Part shown: positions 50,066 through 63,624 of the stretch, piece after piece
How positions within the stretch are numbered: the first letter of the stretch is position 1
How the letters are laid out: every line of letters starts with the position of its first letter
Assembly (NCBI RefSeq): GCF_016859285.1
Contig: NW_024401805.1
Location: forward strand, 5,001 to 69,000
Length of the DNA stretch: 64,000 nucleotides
Reading direction: 5' to 3'
From: Xiphias gladius
Taxonomy: Eukaryota; Chordata; Actinopteri; Istiophoriformes; Xiphiidae
Translations under genes and position numbers: made by a program
Notes under the pieces: model-generated
What the model saw: only the letters and a program-made list of their open reading frames with translations
What the model was told of the DNA's origin: nothing
Database searches by the model: none

Positions 50066-51404
50066 GTGACTGTCCAACACACACTTCACAGGACGAATAA
50101 ATGCGTTAGATTGATGTTTTAAAACACAATAAAGACGAAAATAAATTCTTTTAAGGTCATAAAATAAAAGCAGACAAGTAAATTAAGTAAACAGATAATA
50201 ATAGCAGTTTGACCAAAAAATAAACAACAACAAAAAATCTACACAAAATCTTGGATTAATTTCATGTCAGTTAATGAACTGACTATTTTTTAATTAATCA
50301 ATTAATAATTTAATTTATAAAACGTCATGACACAGCAAAAAAAATAGTTGAATAACTGCTGCAGCTCTACTTGGATTGAACTAGTGCATATGAATGTATC
50401 AGAAATACAAAATCAGATTGATAGATAAGTAACTTTAAAAACCAAAACACAAATGGAGCAGAGCATTATTTCATATCAGTGCAGATCAAACCAAAGAAAT
50501 GATCATTGATCAGAAAGCGTCGTGTCTCCGTCTCCACCTTAACAACCGAGGGAAAAGCTGCTGAGAATTTCTATTGTGATTCGCATTTTTATAAATCCAG
50601 TTCACCTGACGTCTCACCTGGACAGACTTGAATGAAGACATGGATTATTATTTTGTACTAAATGAAGATTTAAAGCAGAAGTGGCACATCAGTATGACAA
50701 TATTAATAAAGGGGGACACAAACTTCACACTAACAGTTAGACTGTGATTAGTGATCATTGTGCTGATTGATTAGTGTTTGATATGTGACTGATCAGTTAC
50801 AGCAGCATGTGTACGAACATCAAATACAGCAGACAGATACATTTTGAATGTTACTAGTGATTAGTAAAAATATTATTATCATTATTATGCGTGTTACTTT
50901 AGTAACAGGGCTGTAAAGACCTGATGAATGTAGAAAAGTTTGACATTGAAGAGTTAAAGCTGTGTGTTGAGTCAAAACACTTTTACACAGTTTGGACTAA
51001 AGCGAACTAACTGTTTAACTTGAGCGTTGAAATTCATTTATTACCTTGATAAAGAAAAAATACAAACAACGTAAAGATGTTACTCGATATATTTTAAATT
51101 CCTGCCGGAACAAAACCCCAAATGTGTCTTCAGTGTAAAATGTATTCAGAGTTTATATTGGTGGGAGTTGTCTCCATGTTCTCACAGACTATGGGAGGGA
51201 ATTCCTGACGTTCCCAAATAACACCCCAGTTAGAGGATGTCCTCCCCCCCTACAGTACATTAGAGAGTAGTGACTGTATTGTGTTTGTATGAATTCCATG
51301 ATGTGAGTATCTCTTCCTGTTTCCACCTCTGACCTATAGACTCCCACCGAACGTGTTCTCTATGATCTAACTCTGCTGTAATGTCAGTATAAAAAACCTA
51401 TAGG

Positions 51405-51720
51405 GAAGTTGTTCTAAAAGTTCCAGTAAGGTTCCCCTAGCATTTCTCCATGATAACCCCGATGTTCCCCTAAAGCTCATCTCAGGTTCCCCTGAGGAGT
51501 AACGCTTAGGTTCACCTTAAGCTCCTCTAACTTTCCCCTTAACATCTCCAATAGTTTGATGAAGGTTCCCTCTGACATTACTCAGCTGTAACACCACGGT
51601 CACCCTGGGGTCATTCTAGGATTCCCCCGAGTTCCCTTTACCTTCCCCTGAGGTTCAACACTGTTCCCATGATATTTTCCTATGCTCCCCTAGCATTCCC
51701 TCGAGGTTCCTACTACTTTC
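51405..51720. repeat. Degenerate GTTCCCCTAA array A
   Basis: Units resembling AGGTTCCCCTAGCATTTCCC recur about fifteen times with many substitutions, 1.7 kb upstream of cavin2. Confidence 0.75.
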
Positions 51721-52269
51721 AATTTATCAGTGTTTAAAAACATTTAAAAAGTTCTGGATCCACCAAACACTTGTCATTTTTTCCCTAAGAAACGGATAAA
51801 CTTTCCATCAAACTCCATTAAAAGACCTACTGTTTACCAGTGAAGTATTTTCATTCTTTTTTCTTTCAATGTGTTCTTAACTCTGTGATCATTAGGGCTA
51901 CAGAGTAACTCTAAATTCATTGTTTTGTCAGTGAACCCTGGTTATAGATGTTGTATTGTTCGGTGTAGTATGGTCTTTCCATGTCACAAAACAAACCAGT
52001 TTTCCATGAACAGATGGCGAGAGACATTAACACACAAAGAGAGGAAGGGAGAGAGAGAGAGGTTTCCTTCCAGATGACTTCACCTTAAAAACATGAGAGA
52101 GTTAGAGAGACACTAACACAAACAGTATCTCTCTCTCTCTCTCTCTCTCTCTGCAAACACACAGTCCCTTCAGCCCTGTCGACATGGTAACAGACCCCTC
52201 TCTCCTGGGTGTGGTAGAGAGACACTAAAAACTGCAGAAAGGGAGCGAAAGAGAGAGTTAACCCTTTCA

Positions 52270-52990
52270 GCTCTCTAACTGTTCAATTGCTCTGATCTTA
52301 TTCATATAATTTTTACTTTTATTTTGTGTTTTGTTTAATTAACTTGTTATAATTTAGGCGAGATCATATTGTTTTTCATAATTTATTTTTATTTTAGTAT
52401 TTTCTATTTTATTTATCATAAACTCTATTTTAAAATAGATTCATATTTTATTTAATCAATGTTTTATTTATTTTATTTCAGTATTTTGTATTGTATTTCT
52501 TTATTTCCATACATTGTATTTATTTATTTTACTTTTAATTTTGTCAAATTTATTAATAAATATGTATTTTATGCCTAAATATGTAACTTAATTTGCATTT
52601 TGACTTTTAAAATACATGTTATTATTTATTTCCATATTTTTAATTTTTAATGTATGTATATTTACATGTTTATTTTGTTTTATTTTTATGTTACTTTCAT
52701 TGTTTTTATTTTCATTTTTATTTATTTTCTAATATCCTATTTTATTTAATTATATTACCATAATATTGTTTTTGTTTCATTAAATTCATTAAATTTAAAA
52801 TATAATAATTTTATAAATGTATATAAGTATACGGATGTGTAATATAATTTATCACTTTAGATTTTAATTGTTATTACTGTTTTTTATTTGTTTATTTGGT
52901 TCATGGGTTTTCATATTTTTACCTGAACAATGTTTATTTATTTTATTATCAATTAAATTTTCTGGGAGTTTTGTGTTTTACAAATCTTCT
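52270..52990. repeat. AT-rich low-complexity block
   Basis: Dominated by TTTATTTTA-like words over about 700 bases with very few G or C. No coding or structural element is seen. Confidence 0.8.
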
Positions 52991-53231
52991 TAACAGTGTG
53001 TTTGCTCATTATGATCAGTTTGATTGATTATCTGAGTTCAGTGTCTTTTTAAGTTGTGTTTTATTTTGACACTTCTGTGTTGGTGAAGAGCCTCTATGAG
53101 ACTGTTCAATCACACACTCATAGAGGCTCAGTGTTGTATTTTTGGCAGTGAAGGAGTTAAAGGTGTGGATGTTTCCACAGTCGGGAAGTTAGACGGAAAG
53201 TTTTCCTCTGAGCCAACCAATCAGAGTGCAG

Positions 53232-53267
53232 CACACACACACACACACACACTCACACACACACACA
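53232..53267. repeat. (CA)n microsatellite in cavin2 5' region
   Basis: Two CA runs separated by one CT, followed by a GA-rich stretch to 53320. About 140 bases upstream of the cavin2 ATG. Confidence 0.93.
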
Positions 53268-53407
53268 TAGAGAGTGAGAGAGAGAGAGAGAAAGAGAGGG
53301 AGAGAGGGAGAGAGGGAGAGTGGACGGGCAAGGTAGAATCTACAGTTTTGTTCTGCAGCAGGGAAAGTTTTCAAAGGTTTTGGAGTTTTTGGTTTGACAG
53401 AGGCATA

Positions 53408-56400
53408 ATGGTTACCACTGAGCCCCATCAGAGCCAGGACCTGCTGGTCCCCCCCCAGAACCAGGACCTACAGGAACAGCAGGACCAACAGAACCAGCAG
53501 GAGGAGGACCAGGCCTCCCCCTCGTCCCCCCTGGCAGGGTTTGACCCAGAGAAGATGAGCCAGGGTCCCGTCAATGCCATCACGGTCCTCACACTGCTGG
53601 ACAAACTGGTTAACATGCTGGACGCGGTGCAGGAAAACCAGCACAAGATGGAGGTGAGAGAGGGCCATGCCACACCTGGAGACCAAGTCTGAGTGTGGGA
53701 GCCCAGTACCGACATGTTTATTACAGACATGTTTTCAGGAAACTCAGGAACATCTTAAAAACTCCTCTTAAAAAATATATTGATTAAGTTTAACCTTAAC
53801 AGTTGGCGCCACTAAGTTTTTATCTTTTCCATTTTCTCTTTATCTTGTGTTTGACTCTAGTCTGCCTGTTTTTCTGTCTTTCTCCTATGAAAGTTGAATC
53901 TAATTTTGTCCCTCATTCAAACCTCACATGATCTTAGCTGCGGGCCAAATAAGCTGTTTGCCAGATGTTTTACTCTGCTGTGAGAGTGGATTCCTGACAT
54001 GTTTGTAATATTGTTTTCCTGCTTTAGCTTTAGCACTGCTTTATTGACAGAGATATGTTAGCTTATTATTGGCTGGCTGTATCTCATCTTACAGTTAATC
54101 CGTATTCATGTACACATATATATATATATATATATATGTATATGTTAGCTAAGTAAAAAGAGATGTTACTACATACATCTGGAAACAGTACATTAAGTCA
54201 AATGTAGTGAACTGTTTATTCACCAGAGATTTTTGATTTTTACACTGTAAAAAGTATCAAACACTACAGATCTGAGCCAAAGTTTGGGAAAAAAATTAAC
54301 ATTTCTTTTTTCCAAAACTTTCACAACACTGTCACTAGCTCCAATTAAAATGTCGTCTGTTATAATAACGTATTAGTTTCTTTGAGTCTGTAAATAATTG
54401 CCAAGTCCTTGTGGGCAAAAATGAGAAAGGACACTGGTTTGATTCCAGCTGGTTTATCTTTCCTCAGTGTCAATCCTCATTTCTTTCCCTCTCTGACTTG
54501 TTTATTTTGATTGCTGGCAACTATCATTAAAGGTGAAATGTACAAAAAATAATGAAATTAATAAGTTTAATAAAGAATATCTGCTGATATATTATATATT
54601 GTAAACTCTCAAACATTTACATCTGCATCAGCTTCAGTCAGGCTCTGATTTAAAAGTTTCCAGAATCACAAACATAATTTCTTCACTTTGACCTTTTGCT
54701 GCATTTTTAAATAAAAGTTTGGCTGAAAACCAAAAATCTGACTCCAGACAAACTGGAGTACCTCCTGTTTCTGTAGTGCTGAAGGTTTAAACTAAAAGCT
54801 GTTTGTAGTTTACAGATCAGGTAGTATTTTACTGTTATTGGACCTTTAATAACATGTTAGAACAGGTTGTGTCTTCTGTCAAACTGGATCCTGTCACACT
54901 GTTAAACAGACCATCAGAGTGTTGTATGTAGTTTAATTATGGTTTGGTCTCACAGTTTAAATACTCTGAGTTGCACCAGATACAGTTCAAGCGATAGGAG
55001 CAAAGGTTTAGACGTCACATCACCAACCAACACCAAGCAGCAGGAAATCTATAATCTATATGTATATCATTTGTTTGACCTTTGACATGGTTGAAGTGCA
55101 GCAGAAAACATCTCAGTGTTGAACGTCAAAGAAAAATGTTAAAGAAAGTTTGTCAGTTCAAACTTCCCTCATCATAATGTTGAGTGTTTCATTGTCAGGA
55201 TCCAGGCTGATCTCTGGTTATTGACTGATTATTGAATGATTGTGTATCAGGTGCACCAGGTGGAGATGGAGGGTGTGGTCAGAGGGATCCAGGCTGATAT
55301 GACCAAACTGTCCAAGAGTCACAGTCACACCTCAAACACCGTCAGTAAACTGCTGGATAAGAGCCGCAAACTCTCCGTCACCATGAAGGAGGTAAATAGA
55401 TCGCACCTGTCATCTGACGATCTACCTGTCTGTAGATTTAAATCCAGTCTTCACCCTCTTATGTTTTTGCAGGTTCGTGATAAAATGGAGCGTCAGGGCG
55501 TCCAGGTGAAGAAGCTGGAGGCAAACCACGCCCACCTGATCAGCAGAAACAACTTCAAAGTCCTCATCTTCCAGGTCAGTGTGACTGATATACGCGGAGA
55601 GGAGGTCAGAGGTCAGGGGTCAGGGGTCAGGTAGAGGCTGACTGTGAAATGTGGATCAGCACAGTCTCCTTTTTTAGCGCGTCGCCTCAATACTCTCAGA
55701 CATGCACAGATCTGATGTCACATTTTGGACCCAAAACTGTGATGAAGTAAAGTCAATGTGAACACAACAGAGGAAGAACCCAGTTTTACCTCGACCATGA
55801 CCCTTGTAATCTGATCTAATATAATATAATATACTGTAGTCTGATCTGATTCAAGACAATCACACTATTTTAAAGTTAATCTAAATTGAACTTCTCAGCT
55901 CCATCAGGAATGTTTTGTAGAGACATTTTTTTCTCCGGCTCTCTCTCTATTTGATGGTGATTTTCAGTCTGTGGCCTTATTTGGTTAACAGCTGCTGCAG
56001 GAAATAGACTGGAAAAACTCCACGAAAAACACTCGGAGAGAGAGATCAGATGGGACTGTCATCATGTGGTCTGGTTGTCATGGTAACAGTCAGAAGAGAC
56101 TAATATAAGAGAATGAGTGATCACAGAGTTTATATTTTCTGTTTCTGATGGTGAACCTAAACCTGATTCTACCCTGAACCTTAAAACCAAGTCTGACTCG
56201 TCAAGCAGTTCTTTGAAGTGAAGACCAAACAAAATGTCCTCCCAATGCAGAGATATCCTCACTACAGTGGTTTTAAAGTAAAATCCTCACAAAGATAGCA
56301 AAACAAGCAGTAGCATACATACACACACCTGTGATTGACTGATGTGACTGGTTAATACCTGGTCGGTCTGAGGTCTCTCACTTTTTAAGAACTTTTATTT

Positions 56401-59400
56401 CATTATTAAAGTTAACTCAGCAGTTCACAACAGTCTATGTTTATGTGTCACCGAGAGCCAAAAGCAGAATTTAAAGCTGATAGGCTGACAGGTAAACTGT
56501 TAACTGCAGTTAACTACCTATCACTACAGGTGAGTACACTTCACTGCCGCTAACTACAGGTAACTACAGGTCATTATAGGTCACTACTAATTATTAGGGC
56601 TTAGGGTTAGGTAAAGTCACTACAGGCAAATAATGTAATGACAGGTAATTACAGTTCACTACAGGTAATACAAGATAACACATCACTTTAGTGTGACTGT
56701 TTCATAAATGCGTTACCTCTGTCTGATAGTGTAGTAACTTTAGTGTAACTCTAATGAACATACAGTATGATATTTCTCACAGTAACTTTGGAGTGAAACT
56801 GTAGTAACTGCTGTACAAAGTGTTCTCACCAGCCTGTCAGTACTGCATTATCAGTGTGTACATGTGTGTATTATGTGTGTGTTGTAGTATCTGAAGAATG
56901 TATTTCTGTTTTGTCTCACCAACACTAAACATTCCCGTACCCAGCAGTCCCTAGTGCCTGAGTTTGTGTGTTAGAGTGTGTATTATATGTGTGTGTTAGC
57001 GTGTTAGAGTGGGTGTGGTTCTCTGAAAGCTCGGCTTTTTAACTCCCTCTCTCCTGTTTTCTCTGTGGAGAGCCGTCAGCTCAGGCCTCCTGCTCTTCAT
57101 CTCCCTGTTTGTTTTGTTGTTTCTGTTTTGTTAAAGTTTTTGATTCTTCTGACTGAAGCTTTTTATCAGACTGGACTCAGTTTACGGACATAGACATTAT
57201 ATTCTATATACTACCAAATGGACAAAAGTATCTGGGCGGCATTGTAACATACTTCAGTGTACTTTGTTCTGGTTCTGGAATTTTTTTTTTTCCATTTAGT
57301 TCTGCATCTGTTTTCCTTGTTTGGTCTCTTTAGTAAATCTTAATGTTGCAGTGTACGATGATATTTTAGAAAAAAGACTTCTTGCAACTTCTTGTCTACA
57401 GTTTCTATTTGTTCTTTTGTTGTTTCAACATGACAGTGTCCCCATGCACAAGGCCAGGCTGTTCACATATTTTTAGGTTCCCATAAAGTTCTCCTTTGGT
57501 TTTGCTTATGTTCCCCCAGGTTGCCCTGGAATTCCCCAAAGGTTTCTCCAAGAATTCACTGAGGTTCCACTAAGCTTCCTCTAACATTTTCCTGTGGCTG
57601 CCCTTGTGTTCTCCTAATGTTTCCCCAGCATTCCCCTAAGGTCCCCATATAGTTCCTCCAAGGTTCCACCAAAGTTCACTAACGTCTGCCTAACTCTTTC
57701 CCCTGGCTCCCCTCACATTCCCACTAAGTTCCTCTGAGGCTCCTCTAAGGTTCCCATAAATATCTTCTAGGTTCTACAAAGGTTCCTCCAGCATTCTCCC
57801 AATGCTCCCCCAATATTCCCCAAAGTTTCCCCTAAGACTTCCTCAAAGTTCTTCTTAAGATTCTCTCTAGATCCCAGTGTAATTCCTCCACAGGATCCAC
57901 TAAAGCTTATCTAAGATTCCCTCAAGGTTCCAATAAGTTTTCCCTTTAGTTCCTCTGAGGTTCCCTTGAGAATCCACAAAGTTCCGTATGACATTTTCCC
58001 TCCTTTAAGGTTGCCCTCAGGTTACATTAAGGTTCCCATAAAAATCCTCTACAGTTACTCTAATGTAAGATTATCCCAATGTTCTCCTTTCTTCTCCCTC
58101 AGGAGGAGAATGAGATCCCCTCCAGTGTTTTTGTGAAAGATCCTCCACCATTCCCTCGTGATGAGATTTTGGAAGAAGGTGAAGAGTTGGCGCCGGGTGT
58201 CGTTGATGGCAACCGGTCCCAAGAGGGCGGGCTCCACACCATTGACCTATCGTCTGACGAGGATGTCGGTCTGGAGGCAGAGCTAGAGGAAGAGGAGGCA
58301 TGGCCTCAGGATCTGGAGAACATGGAGAAGTCCAGGGCGGAGAAACTGAAACGATCCAGTCTGAAGAAGGTCAGGTCCACAAATAGACAGGTATTCAGAC
58401 AGACAGGTGTTCAGTCAGACAGACAGATATGTGTAACTGTTTCACTCTCTCTGCAGGTTGACAGTCTGAAGAAGGCTTTCTCCAAGCAGAACATCGAGAA
58501 GAAGATGACCAAGATTGGAACAAAAATTGTATCTGTGGAACAACGAGAGAAGATCAAACAAAAAACCTCCAGCCTGAAGGTTTCACCTCTGACCTTCAGC
58601 ATCCGGAAGGTACTGGGATATATGTTATTAGTTATACTCCATGAATCTGAACATTATCAAGTGTTCTATGTTCCTCTAATGTTTGCCTACCATTTTCTAA
58701 AGGTTCTCCAAAGTGTCCCCAATGTTTCCTCTAACATTCCGGTAGTTTTGCCACTAGATTCCCTTAAGGCTTCTCTTAAGTTATCTACATTTTTTACCGA
58801 TGTTTGCCAAAAGTTCCGCTAAAGTTTCCGTAACATTCCCCTAAGTTATCTCCAAGTTTTTGTAATATTCCACAAAGATTCTCCCATTTTTCCCCATACG
58901 TACCTGTAAGTTTCCATTAACATTGTCATTTAAGTTCCTGTGAGGGTGTACCAAGGTTCCCTTAACACTCCAATTTAGGTCACCTAAGGTTTCCCCACAC
59001 TTTTCCCCTAAGGTTTCCCCAATGTTCCCCTCACATTTGCTTGCTGCTAGTTTCCTGTGAAGTTCCTCTAAGGTTCCTCTACAGATCCCCATGAATCCTT
59101 AAAGTTTCTTTTAAATTTAAACAGTGTTCCCCCAAGGTCCCCCTAAGCTTCTCCAAAATTCCTCCTTGGCTGCCAAAGATCCTCCAAGGTTCTGTAACCT
59201 TCTTGTGACCTCTGACTCCTCTGGCTTTTTTTTTCAGCCACGCAGCAGCTCCGACTCTCAGCCCGCTGAGGCCTCCATTCAGACCAGGGATTCCGTCACC
59301 ACCGAGGCCGACATCCAGGTCTCCCCAGTGGGCAGCACCGACCACGAGGCCCCCTTCACCGAGGTCCATGCCCAGCTGGCCCCAGCAAATCAGGAGGAGG

Positions 59401-59603
59401 AACGGGAGGATGTGAAAGAGGAGGTGATAGAGGAGATGAAGGAGGAGGTGAAGGAAGAAAAGGAGGTGTCAGTTGTAGTGGAGGCGGATCTGTCAGTGGT
59501 TTCAGAGGGAGTCAATCAGGAGTATGCTCTGTCCTCCACCCTGCCTCAGGAGGAGAAAGGAGAGGAGAGAGGAGCAGGGGAGGAGAAGGAGGAGGAGTCC
59601 TAA
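53408..59603 (+). CDS. cavin2: Cavin-2 (SDPR), caveolae-associated protein, 6 coding exons, 424 aa
   Basis: Peripheral membrane coat protein of caveolae that binds phosphatidylserine and cavin-1. Exons: 53408-53653, 55251-55391, 55473-55574, 58103-58369, 58457-58609, 59238-59603 (TAA). HR1 coiled coil: VNAITVLTLLDKLVNMLDAV, then QENQHKME, TSNTVSKLLDKSRKLS and ISRNNFKVLIFQ. Next come ENEIPSSVFVKD, the acidic HTIDLSSDEDVGLE region, and HR2: SRAEKLKRSSLKKVDSLKKA, FSKQNIEKKMTKIGTKIVSV and KVSPLTFSIRK. The tail is very Glu-rich. The closest match I recall is cavin-2 rather than cavin-1, -3 or -4. An in-frame upstream ATG at 53096 exists, but the sequence between is repeat-like, so 53408 is preferred. 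All exon lengths are multiples of three. Confidence 0.93.
54117..54136. repeat. (AT)n microsatellite in cavin2 intron 1
   Basis: Short pure AT run in an intron otherwise lacking recognised elements (53654-55250). Confidence 0.9.
56510..56690. repeat. Degenerate CACTACAGGTAA array in cavin2 intron 3
   Basis: Units such as AACTACAGGTAACTACAGGT and GTCACTACAGGCAA recur about ten times. A GGGTTAGGTAAAG phrase is embedded. Confidence 0.75.
57470..58085. repeat. Degenerate GTTCCCCTAA array B, abutting cavin2 exon 4
   Basis: More than 25 diverged units of GGTTCCCNTAANGTTCC(C/T)C fill the 600 bases before exon 4 and run into its polypyrimidine tract. Confidence 0.85.
58660..59170. repeat. Degenerate GTTCCCCTAA array C in cavin2 intron 5
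   Basis: Same unit family as arrays A, B and D (for example CCCCTAAGGTTTCCCCAATG), filling nearly all of the intron between exons 5 and 6. Confidence 0.85.
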
Positions 59604-59734
59604 ACACTCATTAATATTCCGATAAACTAAAGTTAATTAACAACTAATCTGAGCTGTGATCAGTCAAGATCTAAACACAGGTTCTGTATTCTGGTGAATC
59701 ATCTTCTTGTCTTTCTGAGAGTTAGATGTTCAGA

Positions 59735-59870
59735 TTGATATGAAGCTACAGCCAGCAGCTGATTAGCTTAGCATAAAGACTGGAAACAAGGAGAAACAGC
59801 TAGCGTAGCTTAGCATAAAGACTGGAAACAGGAGGACTAACTCTTAAGAAGGGAAAAACAAGAAGAGGAC
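59735..59870. mobile_element. Dispersed fish repeat (AGCTTAGCATAAAGACTGGA)
   Basis: The phrase CTTAGCATAAAGACTGGAAA occurs twice (59766 and 59811) within CTACAGCCAGCAGCTGATTA ... GGAGAAACAGCTAGC, a combination I recognise as a very common interspersed repeat in teleosts. Probably in the cavin2 3' UTR. Confidence 0.7.
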
Positions 59871-60170
59871 TTACCTAAATATGGAACTGTTCCTTTAAAG
59901 TTTAGAATTCAGATTTGTTTTGTGGTCGATAAATATTTTTCTTTTATTACAAAACTGCACACACACCCAGAGTTCAGATATCTGATCATCTGTGCTGACG
60001 TCTTCACAGGTAAACCTGAAAACTACTATGTCCAACATTTTAACTTTTCAGGAACTAAAGTCATAAACAGCCTATATCCAGTTCTGTTAGAGCAGATTGT
60101 TTAGGTTAAAGTTTTTTTATGACTTTGGAGAATTTTATTGTTTAATTCTTCTACTGATCTGAAAACCTAG

Positions 60171-60176
60171 AATAAA
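60171..60176 (+). terminator. Candidate cavin2 poly(A) signal
   Basis: AATAAA 568 bases after the cavin2 stop. A second AATAAA at 60327-60332 is an equally good choice. Confidence 0.45.
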
Positions 60177-60439
60177 AAAACGCTTTTAACTTGGAGATAC
60201 ATGGTTTTCACAAGAAAGTGATTATTTTCATGTTAAATTTTCCTTTCAATTTCCTTTATATGTTTATTCATGTTTTCTAAAACAGCAGCTGACTAATATA
60301 AATGTGTAACTAATAACCAGCTGATCAATAAAAGTATTAAGACATTTGAATGAGTGGACCCCAACTGAAACAGCTGTCAACATCATCCTGATGTTCTAAC
60401 AAACACAGAACTCGGGGATCATTGAGGTAAACATGGTGC

Positions 60440-60965
60440 TAAACAGATCCCTGCCATCAAGATTCCCCTTGGATTTCCCCAATGTTCTCCCGAGGTGTAC
60501 CGACTCAAATTCTTCTTTGGTTCACTTAACCCCGAAAAGTTCCTCAAAGTTTCCTCTAACATTCCTCTCTGGTTGCAACAAGGTTCCCCTAACGTGTCTC
60601 TATAGTAAGATTCCCCAAAGGTTCACTTACAGTTTCCTGAAGGTCCACCTTAAGTTCCAATAAAGTTCCCCTAACAATCACCTAAAGTTCCCCCTAGGGC
60701 CCCCAAAACTCCAGGCTGCTACAAGTTTCCCTTGAGTTCATCTGAGGTTCCACTAAGAACCTTCCAGCATTCTTCTAAAGTTCCCCAAACATTGTCTAAG
60801 CTTCACCCATGTTACACCTGACATTTCACTCAGGTTCTCCTAAAGTCCCTTTTAGGTCCCACACAGTTTTTTTTAGCATTCCCTAAAGGTACCCCTAAGA
60901 TTCCTTAACATTCCACTGACGTTCCCCGTAAAGTTCCCCTAACATTCTCCTAAGGTTCCTGTCTG
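60440..60965. repeat. Degenerate GTTCCCCTAA array D
   Basis: Same family as arrays A-C, for example GGTTCCCCTAACGTGTCTCT and GTTCCCCTAACATTCTCCTA, about 0.85 kb past the cavin2 stop. Confidence 0.85.
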
Positions 60966-62574
60966 GTTTGCTGTGTTACTGTGTTAGGTCAAATAGTTTT
61001 TACTGCATACAGTATAGAAAATATGTTCTCCTAATTTTCTGTGATCTTCTGTCTGCTGTCTGAAACATTTTCTCTGATCATTAAATGAAACTAGCTCATA
61101 GAAATTCTAGAAATTGATTTTCATTCATCAATCAATCAATTGATCAATCAGTTTAATCTCTTACAGTCTGTGAGAAAATGTTATATTATTGCTTTTGCTG
61201 ATTTCTATACTGATCAATAACCAACCTGTCGTTTATTTAGTTACTTATTACCAACACAGAAGTATTAATAACTAACATTGACAATTAAATCGATCAGCAG
61301 ACCCGGTCAGACAGATTGATCTGTGACAGAGTCAACTGGAAAAATCCTTAGTCAGAAACACACAGATTATATATAGAAAGTCAGTTCTGATGTGTTTAAT
61401 ATGAACTTGAATTAAATTGAAACTTCAAACTGTTTTTTTCAGTTTGTCGTGTTCAGGTTTAATGTCTCTGATTCTTTTTGCTGTCCAAAATAAAATGTGC
61501 TGCCAAAGAACATATCCTGTTTCACTTGTGTTACCTGTCAGACTGTTAATCAAACACATCAACAGGTGTGTAAAATTCACCTGAATGCTGCATATAGAAA
61601 ATAAAACCAATGTAACCATGTTTTTGTTTCTTGTGTCTCATTTTGCTGTCAAATGTTCTGTTTTTACTCTGTTTTACTTCACAGTAAACTGAATATCTCT
61701 GGGCGTCACACTGGACTGAGAAACTGAGACAGATGTTTTTCTCAGTTTTATGATGCTCTATGGACTAAATCATCTGTAAATTAGAATACTGAAAATAACT
61801 GAGTTGCAGCCGTGAATTGAACTGGAAAAGTCATTTCTTGTCAAGAGTTACCGTTACTATTAGTAAGTATAGTAAAAGCAGTAATACCACATTGTAAAAT
61901 GCTCCATTACGAGTAAAAGCCTAAAAGCTTTACTGAAGCAAAAGCACAAAAGTTTTATGAACAAAATCTACAAAAAAAAAAAATCAAAGTAAAAGTACTC
62001 ATCATGAGGATCGGCTTTTTTCTAACTGTTATTACACATATTGGATTATTGGTCCATTAAATCGAATGAATTTCTGCCTACGTGTACGCAGCATTTTAAA
62101 TGACCTGAATCAAGAAAAAAAACTATTCATTTACTCATTTAGTTAAGTTCTCTGCTTATATGAAGTGTATTTCTTACTTCGCATATTTGTTGTTGGTGTT
62201 GTTTTTATTGTTGTTTTTGTTATTAGTATTGTCATCGATGTTGTTGTCATCTACGTGTTATAGTCTGAAGTGGGAAGGTTTTCTAAAGGAACTCCAGGGT
62301 TTGTTTATGTCTCTTCTTTTTCTGTGGTTAAAATGAGCAACTGCTTCAGAAAACAGATTTAATGTGTTACTGAAATTTAGCTTTGAATATTTAGAATGTG
62401 TTTAGTTCCTCTATTTTTTTTAATGGTTTTAATCTGAAGCTGCTTGTCACCTGTTCTTAAAAAGTGCTCAACGAATAAAGATGACTGTAAACATGAATGT
62501 GATTCTACTCAAACACTACTCTGCGGTTCCCACTAAGACTCTTCTGTTGACCTTTGAGCCAGGGAGTGGGGTGT

Positions 62575-62765
62575 TCTCCAACAGCCAATGGGAAAGGTCA
62601 GGGGACGGGGCTTTGAACCAACAGACCAATAGAGAGAGTCATGGGGTGGAGCCTGAGACGACGCTCCACATTTGCACAGTTCAGTCCTGTACCGTCCGAG
62701 CAGAGTACTACCGCATGTGTCCACAGTACTACCTATGTAGTGTAGTACTGCTGCCGCCATAGTAC
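62575..62765 (+). promoter_or_regulatory. Probable ebpl promoter
   Basis: Two CCAAT boxes on the plus strand (AGCCAATGGG at 62582, ACCAATAG at 62626), GC-rich GGGGACGGGGC and GGGGTGGAGCC, and a GCCGCCAT (YY1-like) motif at 62753 lie just upstream of the ebpl ATG. A TATA box is not seen. Confidence 0.4.
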
Positions 62766-62813
62766 AGTATCCTCCTTCTCCTCCTCCTCCTTGCTCTTCC
62801 TCTCTGCTCGCAG

Positions 62814-63586
<773 letters not shown>

Positions 63587-63624
63587 TAATACTACAACAA
63601 GTACTAAAAACTGGACTGTCTCCT

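Larger units (their letters stand above)
49140..53407. other. Intergenic region between divergent vps16 and cavin2
   Basis: Besides the LINE remnant, 50066-51400 shows no recognisable element. Bases 51405-51720 hold a GTTCCCC-type array. Bases 52040-52260 have GA/CT repeats. Bases 52270-52990 are extremely AT-rich (TTTATTTTATTT-like). Bases 53080-53407 are the likely cavin2 5' UTR with CA and GA repeats. Confidence 0.55.
59604..62813. other. Intergenic region between cavin2 and ebpl
   Basis: Contains the cavin2 3' UTR, a fish dispersed repeat (59735-59870), poly(A) signals at 60171 and 60327, array D (60440-60965) and, toward the right, promoter-like sequence of ebpl. No other coding sequence is supported. 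Bases 61000-62480 show nothing recognisable. Confidence 0.55.

Noticed and set aside
53096-53407. N-terminal extension of cavin2 from an upstream in-frame ATG
   Set aside because: The added sequence translates CA and GA repeats and does not resemble cavin N termini.
58079-58822. Single long ORF running through cavin2 exons 4 and 5 and intervening intron
   Set aside because: The family match stops exactly at the GT donors and resumes at the AG acceptors, so the read-through is incidental.
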